In this document: piece after piece, positions 51,570-60,485 of the stretch
Numbering within the stretch: the first letter of the stretch is position 1
Layout of the letters: each line of letters starts with the position of its first letter
NCBI RefSeq assembly: GCF_050750585.1
Contig: NZ_JBOJLM010000001.1
Span: forward strand, 248,001 to 312,000
Length of the DNA stretch: 64,000 nucleotides
Origin: Salinimicrobium sp050750585
GTDB lineage: Bacteria; Bacteroidota; Bacteroidia; Flavobacteriales; Flavobacteriaceae
Direction: 5' to 3'
Position numbers and translations under genes: made by a program
The notes under the pieces: generated by a model
What the model was told of the DNA's origin: nothing
The model's input: the letters and a program-made list of their open reading frames with translations, nothing else
The model's database searches: none

Positions 51570-53044
51570 GATTTTATACCCCGAAAGAGTTCTACATTCA
51601 AAGAAGCCAAGACCACATACGAAAACCCGAAGAACATCATTAAATGGAACGGGAGCAGGCTGTAATTTCCAATCCTGAAAGAAGAAAAAATTCCGAAGGC
51701 AAATAACAGCATCAACAGAATCTCCAGGATCAATTGAAAAGTGATCTTCACCGGCTGCTTTAAAGCTGCACCCGACTTGTTGCCGAGATTGAACTTGGGA
51801 GTCCTGATAAATTCACTCTTTTTTCCAAAATGTCCTTCCAGAATGGCGATGCTATTGTGCAGGGAAAGCCCCATGGCAATAGAAAAGAACGTAAAGAACA
51901 GGCCGGTAAACCTGAATATCGAGAGCTGTTGATCTTTATGCAGTTCCCGGTAAGCTGCGTAATAAGTGACAAAAAAAATGACAGGGCTTAAAATGAAGAC
52001 GGTCATCCCGGTCAAAATTTCGGAGTAGGAGGGATTATCGAGTAAAAAGAGCACCGGGATACTAATGATTCCCATTAACAGCACCACGAAAAAAAAGCTG
52101 CTGTTCAAAAGGTGAAAAAAACTGTGGACGCGGGTGCCAAAAGTAGCGTTTTTGTCCTTTAATACTTTCCTGTAATTTTTCTGAAAATTCTCTGCTGCCC
52201 CTTTGTTCCACCGGAATTGTTGGGAACGTGCTGCTTCGATAGTAATGGGTAATTCGGCCGGAGTTACTACCTCTTTAAGGTATTTAAAATTCCAGCCTTT
52301 GAGCTGGGCTCTGTAACTCAGGTCCAGGTCTTCGGTGAGGGTATCGCCCTCCCAGTTTCCGGCATCAAGAATGCAGCTTTTTCGCCAGATTCCGGCAGTC
52401 CCGTTGAAGTTGATAAAATGTTTTCCGAAGTTGCGCCCGGTTTGCTCCAGGATAAAGTGGTAGTCCAGCAGGAAAGCCTGCAATCTAGTGAGTAACGAAT
52501 AATCTTCATTGAGATGCCCCCAGCGGGTCTGCACTACACCCAAACTATCATCTTTAAAATAAGGAACAGTTTTTTTTAGCCAATCGGGTTGAGGTAGAAA
52601 ATCGGAGTCAAAAATGGCAATAAATTCCCCTTTTGCAGAGGCCATTCCGGCTTTAAGAGCCCCGGCTTTAAAGCCCTTCCTGTGGGTTCGGGTAATATGT
52701 TCAATTGGAAAGCCTTCAGATCTTAATTCAGAAATTATTTCAGCAGTTAGAGCTGCCGAATCATCTGTAGAATCGTCGAGTACCTGTACTTCTAATTTAT
52801 CAAGAGGATAATCCAGTTTTGAAATATTCCGAAGCAGCCGTTCTACCACCGGTTTATCGTTGTAAAGCGGAAGTTGCACCGTGACAAAAGGAATCTGAGA
52901 AGGGTCTGAAAAATCCCAATTTTGAGAGGTAACTTTCTGGTTCCTGCTTTTTTGGAAGTTGATAAGCAGGTGCAATAGGGAGAGGCTGTAGAGAAAAACT
53001 ACCAGCATTAACAACCCGAAAATTATTAAAATTGCCGTTCCCAT
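51542..53044 (-). CDS. Cellulose-synthase-like family 2 glycosyltransferase
   Basis: A 500-residue membrane protein: an N-terminal helix, a GT-A domain (VTVQLPLYNDKPVVERL, then LDDSTDDS, the FDSDFLPQPDWL DxD motif, TEDLDLSYR, and QQFRWNKG) and four or five C-terminal helices. The D, DxD, TED, QxxRW set marks a processive or lipid-directed GT2 such as glucosylceramide or mannan synthases. Its ATG shares a base with the stop of the DPM1-like gene, so the two are coupled. The first bases overlap the palindrome at 51538-51569 at the 3' end. Confidence 0.87.
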   Translation of the reverse strand: MGTAILIIFGLLMLVVFLYSLSLLHLLINFQKSRNQKVTSQNWDFSDPSQIPFVTVQLPLYNDKPVVERLLRNISKLDYPLDKLEVQVLDDSTDDSAALTAEIISELRSEGFPIEHITRTHRKGFKAGALKAGMASAKGEFIAIFDSDFLPQPDWLKKTVPYFKDDSLGVVQTRWGHLNEDYSLLTRLQAFLLDYHFILEQTGRNFGKHFINFNGTAGIWRKSCILDAGNWEGDTLTEDLDLSYRAQLKGWNFKYLKEVVTPAELPITIEAARSQQFRWNKGAAENFQKNYRKVLKDKNATFGTRVHSFFHLLNSSFFFVVLLMGIISIPVLFLLDNPSYSEILTGMTVFILSPVIFFVTYYAAYRELHKDQQLSIFRFTGLFFTFFSIAMGLSLHNSIAILEGHFGKKSEFIRTPKFNLGNKSGAALKQPVKITFQLILEILLMLLFAFGIFSSFRIGNYSLLPFHLMMFFGFSYVVLASLNVELFRGIKSDLTGFQNL

Positions 53045-53733
53045 TATTTGAAACTGTATTTAAAGATCCACGTGAGGATCTTGACTCCGGCCATAAAAGC
53101 CCCTTTCACAGTACCTGAAACTTTTGAAACCCCTATCCGGTTGCGGTAATGCACCGGTACTTCTTCATAGCTGTACTTCTTTTTTAAAGCCTTTAGCTGC
53201 ATTTCTACCGTCCAGCCGTAGGTTTTGTCTTCCATGTTTAAAGCCAGCAGCTTTTCGTATTTAATGGCCCTAAACGGACCTAGATCGGTGAACCGGGCGT
53301 TGAAGAACAATTTCATAAGGCTTGTTGCCAGCCAGTTTCCAAAGATCTGCGGAAAGGTCATCGCTCCTTTCTCCCGCCAGCGTTTGACCCTTGCTCCAAT
53401 AACCATATCCATATTTCTCTGGATAATTGGCTCCACTATCTTTTCCAGTTCCTGCGGGAAGTCGCTGTAGTCACCATCTAAAAATACGATTATTTCAGGC
53501 TTTTTTGGGAGCTGTGCGATATATTCCATCCCTTTTAAGCAGGCATAGCCATAACCTTTTCGGGGTTCATGTAATACAGTGGCTCCTGCTTTTGCGGCAA
53601 CTTCTTCTGTGTTATCTGTGGAATTATTGCTCACCACGATCACTTCGTCAACAAATTCAGGAACATCGCCGACCACAAGACCAATTGAACCTGCTTCGTT
53701 GTAAGCCGGAATAATAACTTTTATTTGAGGCAT
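53044..53733 (-). CDS. Dolichol-phosphate-mannose-synthase-like GT2 enzyme
   Basis: A protein of 229 residues from the ATG at 53731-53733 (PQIKVIIPAYNEAGSIG), with the GT-A motifs VSNNSTDNTEEVA and IVFLDGDYSDFP. The GPFRAIKYEKLLALNMEDK stretch fits the soluble DPM1 subgroup, which transfers a sugar to a polyprenol phosphate. It lacks C-terminal membrane helices apart from a hydrophobic end. It overlaps the CESA-like gene downstream, and the GT87-like gene further on could use its product. Confidence 0.85.
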   Translation of the reverse strand: MPQIKVIIPAYNEAGSIGLVVGDVPEFVDEVIVVSNNSTDNTEEVAAKAGATVLHEPRKGYGYACLKGMEYIAQLPKKPEIIVFLDGDYSDFPQELEKIVEPIIQRNMDMVIGARVKRWREKGAMTFPQIFGNWLATSLMKLFFNARFTDLGPFRAIKYEKLLALNMEDKTYGWTVEMQLKALKKKYSYEEVPVHYRNRIGVSKVSGTVKGAFMAGVKILTWIFKYSFK

Positions 53734-53835
53734 GATGCAAAGAAAATCATTCTTCCAAGATTTCGGGTTCAAAATTTAAGATTCAGGATTTCTGTAAATT
53801 TTGAATGGCATCGAATTTCTGTATTTGGTGCTTGT

Positions 53836-55413
53836 CTAATTTTTTCTTGTAGCTTTTTTCTGTTGCTGAATGAGATCCAGAAGGTCGACATCATTTCCTA
53901 ACAAAACTGCATCGCCGTTGATCCTGCCCTCAAGGGATCCGTTTTCTAATTTCAGAACACCCCGTGGACAAACCGCACTGCATATTCCGCAGCCCACACA
54001 GCTGGAGCGCACAATGTTTTCCCCTTTTTGAGCATATGCCCGCACGTCAATTCCCATTTCACAATAGGTGGAGCAATTTCCGCAGGAGATGCATTGTCCG
54101 CCGTTGGTTGTGATCCTGAATTTTGAAAACAACCGCTGCTGCATTCCCAGAACGGCGGCCATGGGGCAGCCAAAACGACACCACACACGGTTCCCGAAAA
54201 TTGGATAAAAACCGACCCCTATAACTCCCGAAAAAGCAGCACCAATTAAAAAGCCGTACCACTGTCTTAGCAGGTAGCCGTAGGTCATTCCGCTGAAGTA
54301 AAATGCAGCGATAATGGCCAGTACAATGCTGAGGGAGATAATTGCTCCTTTTTTAGCATCTTTTGCCAGTCTGTGTCTTTTGAATATCCAGATAAGCCCA
54401 AAAAGCAGGACCAGAAATGCTGCCGATCCCAGAAGAAAAACATTTTTGTTTAACCAGAATTGATCTGGATTTTCATTTAGGAAAGAGTAGACTACTGCAA
54501 TGGTCATTACCACCACGAGCACCAGAACTGTGTGAATGATATAACGTTCGAATTTCCATGTTGCCCTGCTCTTATCCGATAAATGTCGGTATGAGTCGCC
54601 GGCAGTTTCCGCGAGTCCACCGCAGCCGCAAACCCATGAACAATACCATCTTTTTCCGTAGAAATAGGTAAGGATGGGAGTGATGACAAATATAGAAGCG
54701 ATTCCGAAGAAGAGCATGAGGAGTCCAATGTTTCCGCCAGAAAAGAATTCAGATAATTTATACCCCGCAAAAAGGTCATAATTAAGAGGCCAGATGTTCA
54801 CCGGATTAAAATACGGCTGATTGAGCCGCATGAGGATCTCGGGGATAAGGAATGCGAATCCTAACTGAAAGAACATTACAGACCAGGTGCGAAGTACTTC
54901 ATATTTATTGTGGCGGTACTTCAGCAAAAACTTGTATCCAAAGGCAAGGATGGCAAGGGTGTATAAAGTGCCGTAAACAAACCACTGACTCGCAGCATGA
55001 CCGCTTATCAACCTGCTAAGCGGATCGAATAATGCTATGAGTCCGCTGTTGGCGCCATCGGGATTGTAGCCCAGGTACTGCGGAAACCAGTATAACACGA
55101 TGTAGAACAGGGTGAGGATTATTCCTGTGCCCCAGGCGAGGACGCCGCGGGCAGTCATTGACCTGAACCAGATGCCGTCATTCTTTATTCCTGCCGATTT
55201 CCCCAGATATAGATCATTTGCAAAAATGATCACTCCCAATCCAATCAGCCCGATAGCCGAGTAAAGAAAAACTGAAGGCAGTTGCAAGTTGAATAGGGCA
55301 AGGACCAAAATAAATACGCCTGTCCAGCCGATGCCGGTGGCTACTTTTTGAGTAGTGGAGAGTGTTGCGGGCGGTTCTCCGGAAAGAGACATGTTATTTT
55401 GGGCTGTGGACAT
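53836..55413 (-). CDS. Polyferredoxin-type membrane protein (NosR/NapH/RdxA-like)
   Basis: A 525-residue inner-membrane protein with about ten helices. It has a cysteine cluster CSWVCGCGG in the middle, CRFGCPMA further on, and two 4Fe-4S ferredoxin motifs near the C-terminus (CISCGNCSTYCEMGID and CVGCGICSAVCPRG). NosR, NapH and RdxA use this layout to pass electrons from the quinol pool to periplasmic enzymes. No nos, nap or cytochrome oxidase genes are adjacent; the neighbours are a flavoprotein, the arsenosugar genes and glycosyltransferases. Confidence 0.82.
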   Translation of the reverse strand: MSTAQNNMSLSGEPPATLSTTQKVATGIGWTGVFILVLALFNLQLPSVFLYSAIGLIGLGVIIFANDLYLGKSAGIKNDGIWFRSMTARGVLAWGTGIILTLFYIVLYWFPQYLGYNPDGANSGLIALFDPLSRLISGHAASQWFVYGTLYTLAILAFGYKFLLKYRHNKYEVLRTWSVMFFQLGFAFLIPEILMRLNQPYFNPVNIWPLNYDLFAGYKLSEFFSGGNIGLLMLFFGIASIFVITPILTYFYGKRWYCSWVCGCGGLAETAGDSYRHLSDKSRATWKFERYIIHTVLVLVVVMTIAVVYSFLNENPDQFWLNKNVFLLGSAAFLVLLFGLIWIFKRHRLAKDAKKGAIISLSIVLAIIAAFYFSGMTYGYLLRQWYGFLIGAAFSGVIGVGFYPIFGNRVWCRFGCPMAAVLGMQQRLFSKFRITTNGGQCISCGNCSTYCEMGIDVRAYAQKGENIVRSSCVGCGICSAVCPRGVLKLENGSLEGRINGDAVLLGNDVDLLDLIQQQKKATRKN

Positions 55414-55425
55414 AATTTAAAGATC

Positions 55426-55458
55426 AGACCTCACAGGTCTTGGAGACCTGTGAGGTCT
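55426..55458. repeat. 33-bp palindrome, right flank of the transposase
   Basis: AGACCTCACAGGTCT, three bases, and the exact reverse complement. It lies 6 bp after the transposase stop and 12 bp before the ferredoxin gene start. The inner arm differs from its partner at 56046-56078 (GGTCTTGG versus GGTTTTGA). Confidence 0.88.
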
Positions 55459-55463
55459 CTATT

Positions 55464-56030
55464 TTAGTTTTCTATATCAAAGTTTAAATCTACTCCTCTT
55501 AATCTTTTTGCTTCATGTACTGCAGCGAAATTTTCAACAGAATCAAATAAAGATAAAATAGGTTCTTTTTCAACAAGTGAGGGCATTCGTCCAAGATAAC
55601 CTAAATAAGAAGAATGTTTATGATCTTTAAAATCGGTAACCATTCCATGATGCTCAGGATTAAGATGAATATATAAAGCCAGATTGACTAAATAAGATTC
55701 CTCTGTTACCAGAATACGTTTAAAGCGATCTTGAAAAAGACTACCGGCTCGATTGTAGGATTTGTTTATTGCCTTAGCATAAGCATTAAAAAGATTGGAA
55801 AAAGCTTTTGATATGCTTTTTCCATCCCTGAAATTCCTGGTTTTAATTAAAGGATGAAAATGGTTTTTTAAAAGGCAGTAGGCCAGGATATCGCAGACGG
55901 GAAGAATATGTCGATTAATAAGTTGAAGAAAATATTGGTAATTCTTCTCTTCAATGAAAATATTTTCTCCATTATTTCCTCTATTGTAAATATGAAAATA
56001 TCTATCTGGAAGTAATGGTTGATACTGCAT
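55464..56030 (-). CDS. REP-associated tyrosine transposase (TnpA-REP, RAYT)
   Basis: A protein of 188 residues of the IS200/IS605-like Y1 transposase fold. The HUH pair is H57-F-H59 in LLKNHFHPLI. The catalytic tyrosine is expected in the helix around SYLVNLALYIHLNPEHHG. Such proteins recognise and move REP palindromes and lack normal IS ends. Two palindromes frame the gene. The start is set at the ATG at 56030; a GTG at 56054 lies inside the flanking palindrome. The domain looks complete. It splits a redox pair, the FAD reductase upstream and the polyferredoxin downstream. Confidence 0.88.
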   Translation of the reverse strand: MQYQPLLPDRYFHIYNRGNNGENIFIEEKNYQYFLQLINRHILPVCDILAYCLLKNHFHPLIKTRNFRDGKSISKAFSNLFNAYAKAINKSYNRAGSLFQDRFKRILVTEESYLVNLALYIHLNPEHHGMVTDFKDHKHSSYLGYLGRMPSLVEKEPILSLFDSVENFAAVHEAKRLRGVDLNFDIEN

Positions 56031-56045
56031 TTGTTGCTTTTTTGC

Positions 56046-56078
56046 AGACCTCACAGGTTTTGAAAACCTGTGAGGTCT
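56046..56078. repeat. 33-bp palindrome, left flank of the transposase
   Basis: AGACCTCACAGGTTTT, one central G, and the exact reverse complement. It begins 15 bp upstream of the transposase ATG and ends 12 bp after the stop of the FAD oxidoreductase gene. Confidence 0.88.
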
Positions 56079-56090
56079 TGAGTTCCGGTT

Positions 56091-57374
56091 CTAAACCTTT
56101 TCCTTAAAACTACTAAAAATCTCCTTCTCGTAGCGATCGTAAAATTCGGGATCAAAATTGGCTTCGCGAAGGTGTGACAGGACATATTCAAGATCCCGTT
56201 CCTCTGTCAGCCAGCGGTCGAATACCTCATGGCGCATCCTGATCCCAAAGGTGTTAATTCCGAGGAATTGATTGGTTCCAGGTTCAAAGGCAATGGTTAT
56301 AGCCTTCTCACCGTCCTTATGCTGCCAGTGAAAATGCTGTTCTCCCTCTCCGGGGCTTGCACTCACATTTCCGTAAGTCTGATACTCGATGTCAAAGAAC
56401 TTTGCACTATTGAACCAGTGACCGGGCTTATAAACAAATGGCTTTCCGCAGATGGTCTGCGCCACGGTTTCTCCCATCATGCGGGCGGTGTACCATACGG
56501 CTTCAATATCTTTTCTGCCCGTCGCGGGCTGCCGGTGTTGTGCACAATCCCCAATCGCATAAACGTTAGGAAGGTTTGTCTGCAAATGAGCATCAACAAG
56601 AATTCCGCGATCGGTTTCAATTTCTGACCCTTCCAAAAAGGCGATATTTGGCTTAACACCTACCGAAATCCCCAGCAGATCGCACGTGAGCTTTTCTTCC
56701 GAAGAGGTTTCTATAGAGGTCACTTTTCCGTTCTGTCCGTTAATTTTCTTAAGCTCAGTTTCGTGTTTTAAAACAATCCCTTGGCTTTCTATGTGCCGGG
56801 AGATCAATTGGGCATCTTCAATGGGCAGTACATTCTGCCAAAAAGCTTTTTCCCGAATGAGCATGGTCACAGGAATTTTGCGGGTGTGCAGCATTTCGGC
56901 CAGTTCCACTCCTATGAGTCCGCCGCCAACGATCACTGCACTCTTGCAATTCCGGGTGTTCTCTTCCAGCAGCTCCAGGTCTTGTTTTGAAACCAGTCCC
57001 TGTACGCCTTTGAGTTCTTCCCCATCCCATCCCAGAAATCTCGGAACAGAGCCGGTGGCAAGGATAAGCTGATCATAAGACATTTTTTTACCACCTCTCA
57101 AAAATAGCATTTTTGAAGGGGCTTCTATTTTCTCGACATACGCCTGCTTCAGCTCAATGCGGTTCTCCTCCCAAAACCAGTCTTCGTAAGGCTTCAGGTG
57201 TTCCCATTTCATGTGGCCCATGTACACGTACATCAGGGCGGTACGCGAAAAGAAGTAGTCACTTTCCGCAGAGATCACCGTGATCTTTTTATCAGAAATC
57301 CGGCGAATGTGACGTGCAGCAGTGATGCCGGCCACGCCGTTTCCAATTATGACCACATGTTCTGTTGTTGACAT
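56091..57374 (-). CDS. FAD-dependent pyridine nucleotide-disulfide-type oxidoreductase
   Basis: A 427-residue flavoprotein with an N-terminal FAD motif (VIIGNGVAGITAARH), an NAD motif (VIVGGGLIGVELAEML, residues about 150-165), and the second FAD motif YAIGDCAQHR. It resembles nitrite-reductase and rubredoxin reductase-like electron-transfer flavoproteins. Its ATG shares one base with the PNP stop, so it is co-translated with it. The polyferredoxin gene would be its downstream neighbour without the transposase. A CAAAAATAGCATTTTTG motif lies inside at 57099-57115. Confidence 0.87.
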   Translation of the reverse strand: MSTTEHVVIIGNGVAGITAARHIRRISDKKITVISAESDYFFSRTALMYVYMGHMKWEHLKPYEDWFWEENRIELKQAYVEKIEAPSKMLFLRGGKKMSYDQLILATGSVPRFLGWDGEELKGVQGLVSKQDLELLEENTRNCKSAVIVGGGLIGVELAEMLHTRKIPVTMLIREKAFWQNVLPIEDAQLISRHIESQGIVLKHETELKKINGQNGKVTSIETSSEEKLTCDLLGISVGVKPNIAFLEGSEIETDRGILVDAHLQTNLPNVYAIGDCAQHRQPATGRKDIEAVWYTARMMGETVAQTICGKPFVYKPGHWFNSAKFFDIEYQTYGNVSASPGEGEQHFHWQHKDGEKAITIAFEPGTNQFLGINTFGIRMRHEVFDRWLTEERDLEYVLSHLREANFDPEFYDRYEKEIFSSFKEKV

Positions 57375-58204
57375 TATTCTGCCGGTTTAAGTTCTATGCG
57401 TTTAATAAGTTCCCTGAATAAAGTGATCATCATAGGTTCGGCATTCCCTGCGGTCTCAATGATATCCTGAATATTTACAGGTTGTAAATCGTCTGGATTT
57501 CCTTCATCTGTAAGTACAGAAACTGCTGCAATCGGGATCTTTAAATGATTGGCTACAATAACTTCGGGAACGGTGCTCATACCCACGGCATCGGCTCCAA
57601 TGGTGCGCAAATAGCGATACTCAGCGCGGGTTTCGAGCTGAGGCCCCACCACTGCAGCGTAAACTCCTTTGTGCAGTGGAAAGCCGTGTTCTTTGGCGGT
57701 TTCCTGCATAATTCGGCCGCTTTGTTGATCGTAAGGGGCACTCATATCTGTAAAGCGGGTGCCCAGTTGTTCCACACCCCTAAAAGCCAAAGGAGAACCG
57801 CCCTGGAGATTAATATGGTCATCGATAAGCATGATTTCGCCTTTTTTGAACTCAGGATTCAAGGAGCCTGCTGCGTTTGAAATGAGCAGTTTTTTGATCC
57901 CCAGGCGTTTCATAACCCTAACCGGGAAAGTTACATCCCACATTGAATAACCTTCATAAATGTGGAAACGCCCCTGCATTACTACTACTTTTTTATCGTC
58001 GAGCTTCCCAAAAATAAGTTTTCCTTTGTGGAATTCCACGGTAGCTGTAGGAAAACCTGGAATGTGATTATAACTGACTTCTGAAATTATTTCCAATTCA
58101 TCAATCAATTTCCCCAATCCTGTTCCTAATATGATCCCTATTTCGGGTTTATCGAAGCCCCTGGCCTCAAGAAATTCTGTAGTGTGTTCTAAATCTTTGA
58201 GCAT
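57374..58204 (-). CDS. Purine nucleoside phosphorylase
   Basis: A 276-residue trimeric-type phosphorylase that splits purine nucleosides with phosphate into base and ribose-1-phosphate. Motifs: ILGTGLGKL (phosphate loop), VMQGRFHIYEGYSMWDVTFPVR, the SNAAGSLNPEFKKGEIMLIDDHINL block, and MSTVPEVIVANH with the base-binding Asn region. It lies within the arsenosugar gene run, sharing one base with the FAD oxidoreductase and 11 bp from MsrB. It may act on adenosine or on an arsenic-adenosine intermediate; the family fold alone cannot decide. Confidence 0.9.
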   Translation of the reverse strand: MLKDLEHTTEFLEARGFDKPEIGIILGTGLGKLIDELEIISEVSYNHIPGFPTATVEFHKGKLIFGKLDDKKVVVMQGRFHIYEGYSMWDVTFPVRVMKRLGIKKLLISNAAGSLNPEFKKGEIMLIDDHINLQGGSPLAFRGVEQLGTRFTDMSAPYDQQSGRIMQETAKEHGFPLHKGVYAAVVGPQLETRAEYRYLRTIGADAVGMSTVPEVIVANHLKIPIAAVSVLTDEGNPDDLQPVNIQDIIETAGNAEPMMITLFRELIKRIELKPAE

Positions 58205-58214
58205 TGATTATTTT

Positions 58215-58775
58215 TTAAATATCCATTTGTTTAAAGTCGAGCGCCAGTGAATTCAGGCAATGCCGCTCTTCTGTTGGTACTCCCTCGTAAGGAAAAATGT
58301 GTCCCAGGTGAGAATCGCACTGGGCGCACACCACTTCTACGCGCTCCATTCCGTAGCGGCGATCTATCTTTCGCTTCACAAGTTTTGGATCTATAGGAGC
58401 ATAAAAGCTAGGCCAGCCTGTGCCCGAATCAAATTTGGTATTAGAGCTGTACAGCGGTAAATTACAGCCGCCACAGTAGTAAATTCCCTGCTTTTTGTTG
58501 TTGTAATAGGCGTTGCGAAATGCCGGTTCTTTGCCTGCTTCGCGTAAAATTTCGTATTCTTCGGGAGAGAGCAGCTGTTTCCATTCTGCCTTTGTCCTTG
58601 AAACTTTTTCCACATCAATGGTGTCAGCTGTTACCGAATCATAGCTGTGGGTTTGTACAGGCACTTCTTCGACCTGGGTCATGAGGGTTGCACCTTTTTC
58701 GGTTTTCTTCCCGTCATTACATGCAAGGATCAAAACCGCTGCCATTAAAAAACTTAAAATCTTCATCTTCTTCAT
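58215..58775 (-). CDS. msrB: Peptide-methionine (R)-S-oxide reductase, lipoprotein form
   Basis: A protein of 186 residues from the ATG at 58773-58775, with a lipoprotein signal (MKKMKILSFLMAAVLILAC). The MsrB domain carries the zinc cysteines (CGGC and CAQC), GTGWPSFYAPI and the catalytic Cys in RHCLNSLAL. It repairs methionine-R-sulfoxide, here in the envelope. A start 18 bp upstream is possible but would overlap the preceding gene. Repair of oxidised envelope proteins fits an operon with redox enzymes. Confidence 0.88.
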   Translation of the reverse strand: MKKMKILSFLMAAVLILACNDGKKTEKGATLMTQVEEVPVQTHSYDSVTADTIDVEKVSRTKAEWKQLLSPEEYEILREAGKEPAFRNAYYNNKKQGIYYCGGCNLPLYSSNTKFDSGTGWPSFYAPIDPKLVKRKIDRRYGMERVEVVCAQCDSHLGHIFPYEGVPTEERHCLNSLALDFKQMDI

Positions 58776-58785
58776 ATCATTGTTT

Positions 58786-59397
58786 TTAATCAATCAATTT
58801 CATTAGTTCAGGATGGCTGCGCATATCTTCAAAAGTATCAATATCGTTGCGTACCGGCAACAGCTTTAGCTTTTCCTGCTCCAGGTCGTTAAGGGTTTGA
58901 TCAAGGACCCGGCTGGTGCTCCAGTCTTTATTTCTGAAGAGTTGCGGAGTGGGTTTTTTCATGCCGAGCAGGAAATAGCCTCCATCCTGGGCCGGCCCCA
59001 CTACATATTCGTGATCTTCAAGTGTCAAAAATGCCATTTTCAGGTCTTCTTTTTCAATATCAAAAAGATCGCTTCCAATGATCACCACTTTTTTAAATCC
59101 TGCTTTAAATGCTTCGGAAAAAGCCTGCTCCATACGCTGTCCCAGATTCTGACCCTGCTGAAGTTTTTTTCTGAAAAGATCTTTTTCCCAAATATCATTC
59201 TCCGGAAGGGCTTCAGAATAATACACCCACTTTTCTACCGGAAGTGGACGTGTGATGGCTACAGTATGCTGAAGCAGATAATTATAAACTTTTAAAGCTG
59301 CTTCGTCTCCAATATTTTGCGCAAGGCGTTTTTTGACTTTGCCTTTCTCAGGATTGCGGGTAAAAATGAGCAGCAATTCAGTGGTTTTTTCTTTCAT
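58786..59397 (-). CDS. TIGR04282-type arsenosugar glycosyltransferase (DUF2064)
   Basis: A 203-residue GT-A type enzyme: LLIFTRNPEKGKVKKRLA at the N-terminus, VVIIGSDLFDIEKEDL near the centre, and VGPAQDGGYFLLGMKKP. This matches TIGR04282, linked by gene neighbourhood to arsenosugar synthesis, where it would attach a sugar to or from the arsenic-ribose. It is 4 bp from arsS upstream. Substrate remains inferred. Confidence 0.85.
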   Translation of the reverse strand: MKEKTTELLLIFTRNPEKGKVKKRLAQNIGDEAALKVYNYLLQHTVAITRPLPVEKWVYYSEALPENDIWEKDLFRKKLQQGQNLGQRMEQAFSEAFKAGFKKVVIIGSDLFDIEKEDLKMAFLTLEDHEYVVGPAQDGGYFLLGMKKPTPQLFRNKDWSTSRVLDQTLNDLEQEKLKLLPVRNDIDTFEDMRSHPELMKLID

Positions 59398-59401
59398 AAT
59401 A

Positions 59402-60457
59402 TCAGGTTACGCTGCCCTGGCAGCTGCTGCCTGCTCCTGCCGTGCAGCCATAGCAGTGTTGGGAAATGCAAATCTCTCTGTCCTGCAGCATTTCCGGTTC
59501 AAAATCTTTTAAATGCTGCACTTTTGAATTGACCTTCAATCCCAGCATCTGGTTAAAATCGCAGTCGTACAGCCAGCCGTCCCAACTTACTGATAGTGTG
59601 TTCTTGCACATCACATTTTCTACGGCAGCGGGATTGTAAGCCTCAACCAGCGCAATCATGTAATCTTCATAATTTTCTGAAGCTATAAGATACTCCAAAA
59701 AACGGCTTATTGGAAGGTTGGTGATGCAAAAAAGCTCATTGAATTCAATGTCAAAATCTTCTTTTAATGCCTTTTTAAAATCCCGCTCCAGGGCTTGTTG
59801 GTTGGCCGGTAAAAATGCCCCTGCAGGGTTGTAGACCAGGTCAAGTTTGAGTCCGCTGTCTATTTTGCCATATCCTGCGGCATTGAGCATCTTTAAAGCC
59901 TGAATGGATTTGTCAAAAACTCCGTCGCCACGCTGCCTGTCCGTTTTTTCTTTTTTATAGAACGGAAGTGACGAGACCACATGCACATTGTGTTTTCTGA
60001 AGAATTTCGGCAGATCGTGGTACTTTTTGTTGGCTACGATGATGGTGAGGTTGGAGCGAACAATAAAATCTTTGATTCCTGCTTTTGAAGCTTCTTCTAC
60101 AAACCACCTGAAGTCTGGATTCATCTCTGGTGCACCGCCGGTAAGGTCTAGGGTATGTGCCCCAGATTTCCTGATCACGTCCAGGCAGAGCTGCATGGTT
60201 TCGCGGGTCATTATTTCCTTGCGATCGGGACCCGCATCTACATGGCAATGCGAACACACCTGGTTGCACATATAGCCGAGATTGAGCTGCAGGATCTCCA
60301 GCTTTTTGGGCTTAAGCGGAAATGTTCCTGTGGTTGCCACTTTTTCCTTAAAAAGCGGCAGCTCTCCGTCTCCAAAGATCCCGTTGCTAAGGTACTTTAG
60401 CTGTTCCTTCGGATTGGAGAGGAGGTTTTTTCGGGATTGTAGGGATTTTGTGGGCAT
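59402..60457 (-). CDS. arsS: Arsenosugar biosynthesis radical-SAM protein ArsS
   Basis: A 351-residue radical-SAM enzyme: cluster cysteines C64-x3-C68-x2-C71 (CNQVCSHC), HVDAGPDRKE, LDLTGGAPEMNP, and a Cys-rich tail (CISQHCYGCTAGAGSSCQG) that may hold a second cluster. TIGR04167 ArsS joins the 5'-deoxyadenosyl group of SAM to a methylated arsenic compound to give the arsenic-adenosine precursor of arsenosugars. The methyltransferase that makes its substrate (ArsM) is not in the window. The CMD-like gene lies 61 bp upstream, beyond two hairpins. Confidence 0.9.
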   Translation of the reverse strand: MPTKSLQSRKNLLSNPKEQLKYLSNGIFGDGELPLFKEKVATTGTFPLKPKKLEILQLNLGYMCNQVCSHCHVDAGPDRKEIMTRETMQLCLDVIRKSGAHTLDLTGGAPEMNPDFRWFVEEASKAGIKDFIVRSNLTIIVANKKYHDLPKFFRKHNVHVVSSLPFYKKEKTDRQRGDGVFDKSIQALKMLNAAGYGKIDSGLKLDLVYNPAGAFLPANQQALERDFKKALKEDFDIEFNELFCITNLPISRFLEYLIASENYEDYMIALVEAYNPAAVENVMCKNTLSVSWDGWLYDCDFNQMLGLKVNSKVQHLKDFEPEMLQDREICISQHCYGCTAGAGSSCQGSVT

Positions 60458-60485
60458 GTGTTACTGGTGGTTATAGTGACTGCTG

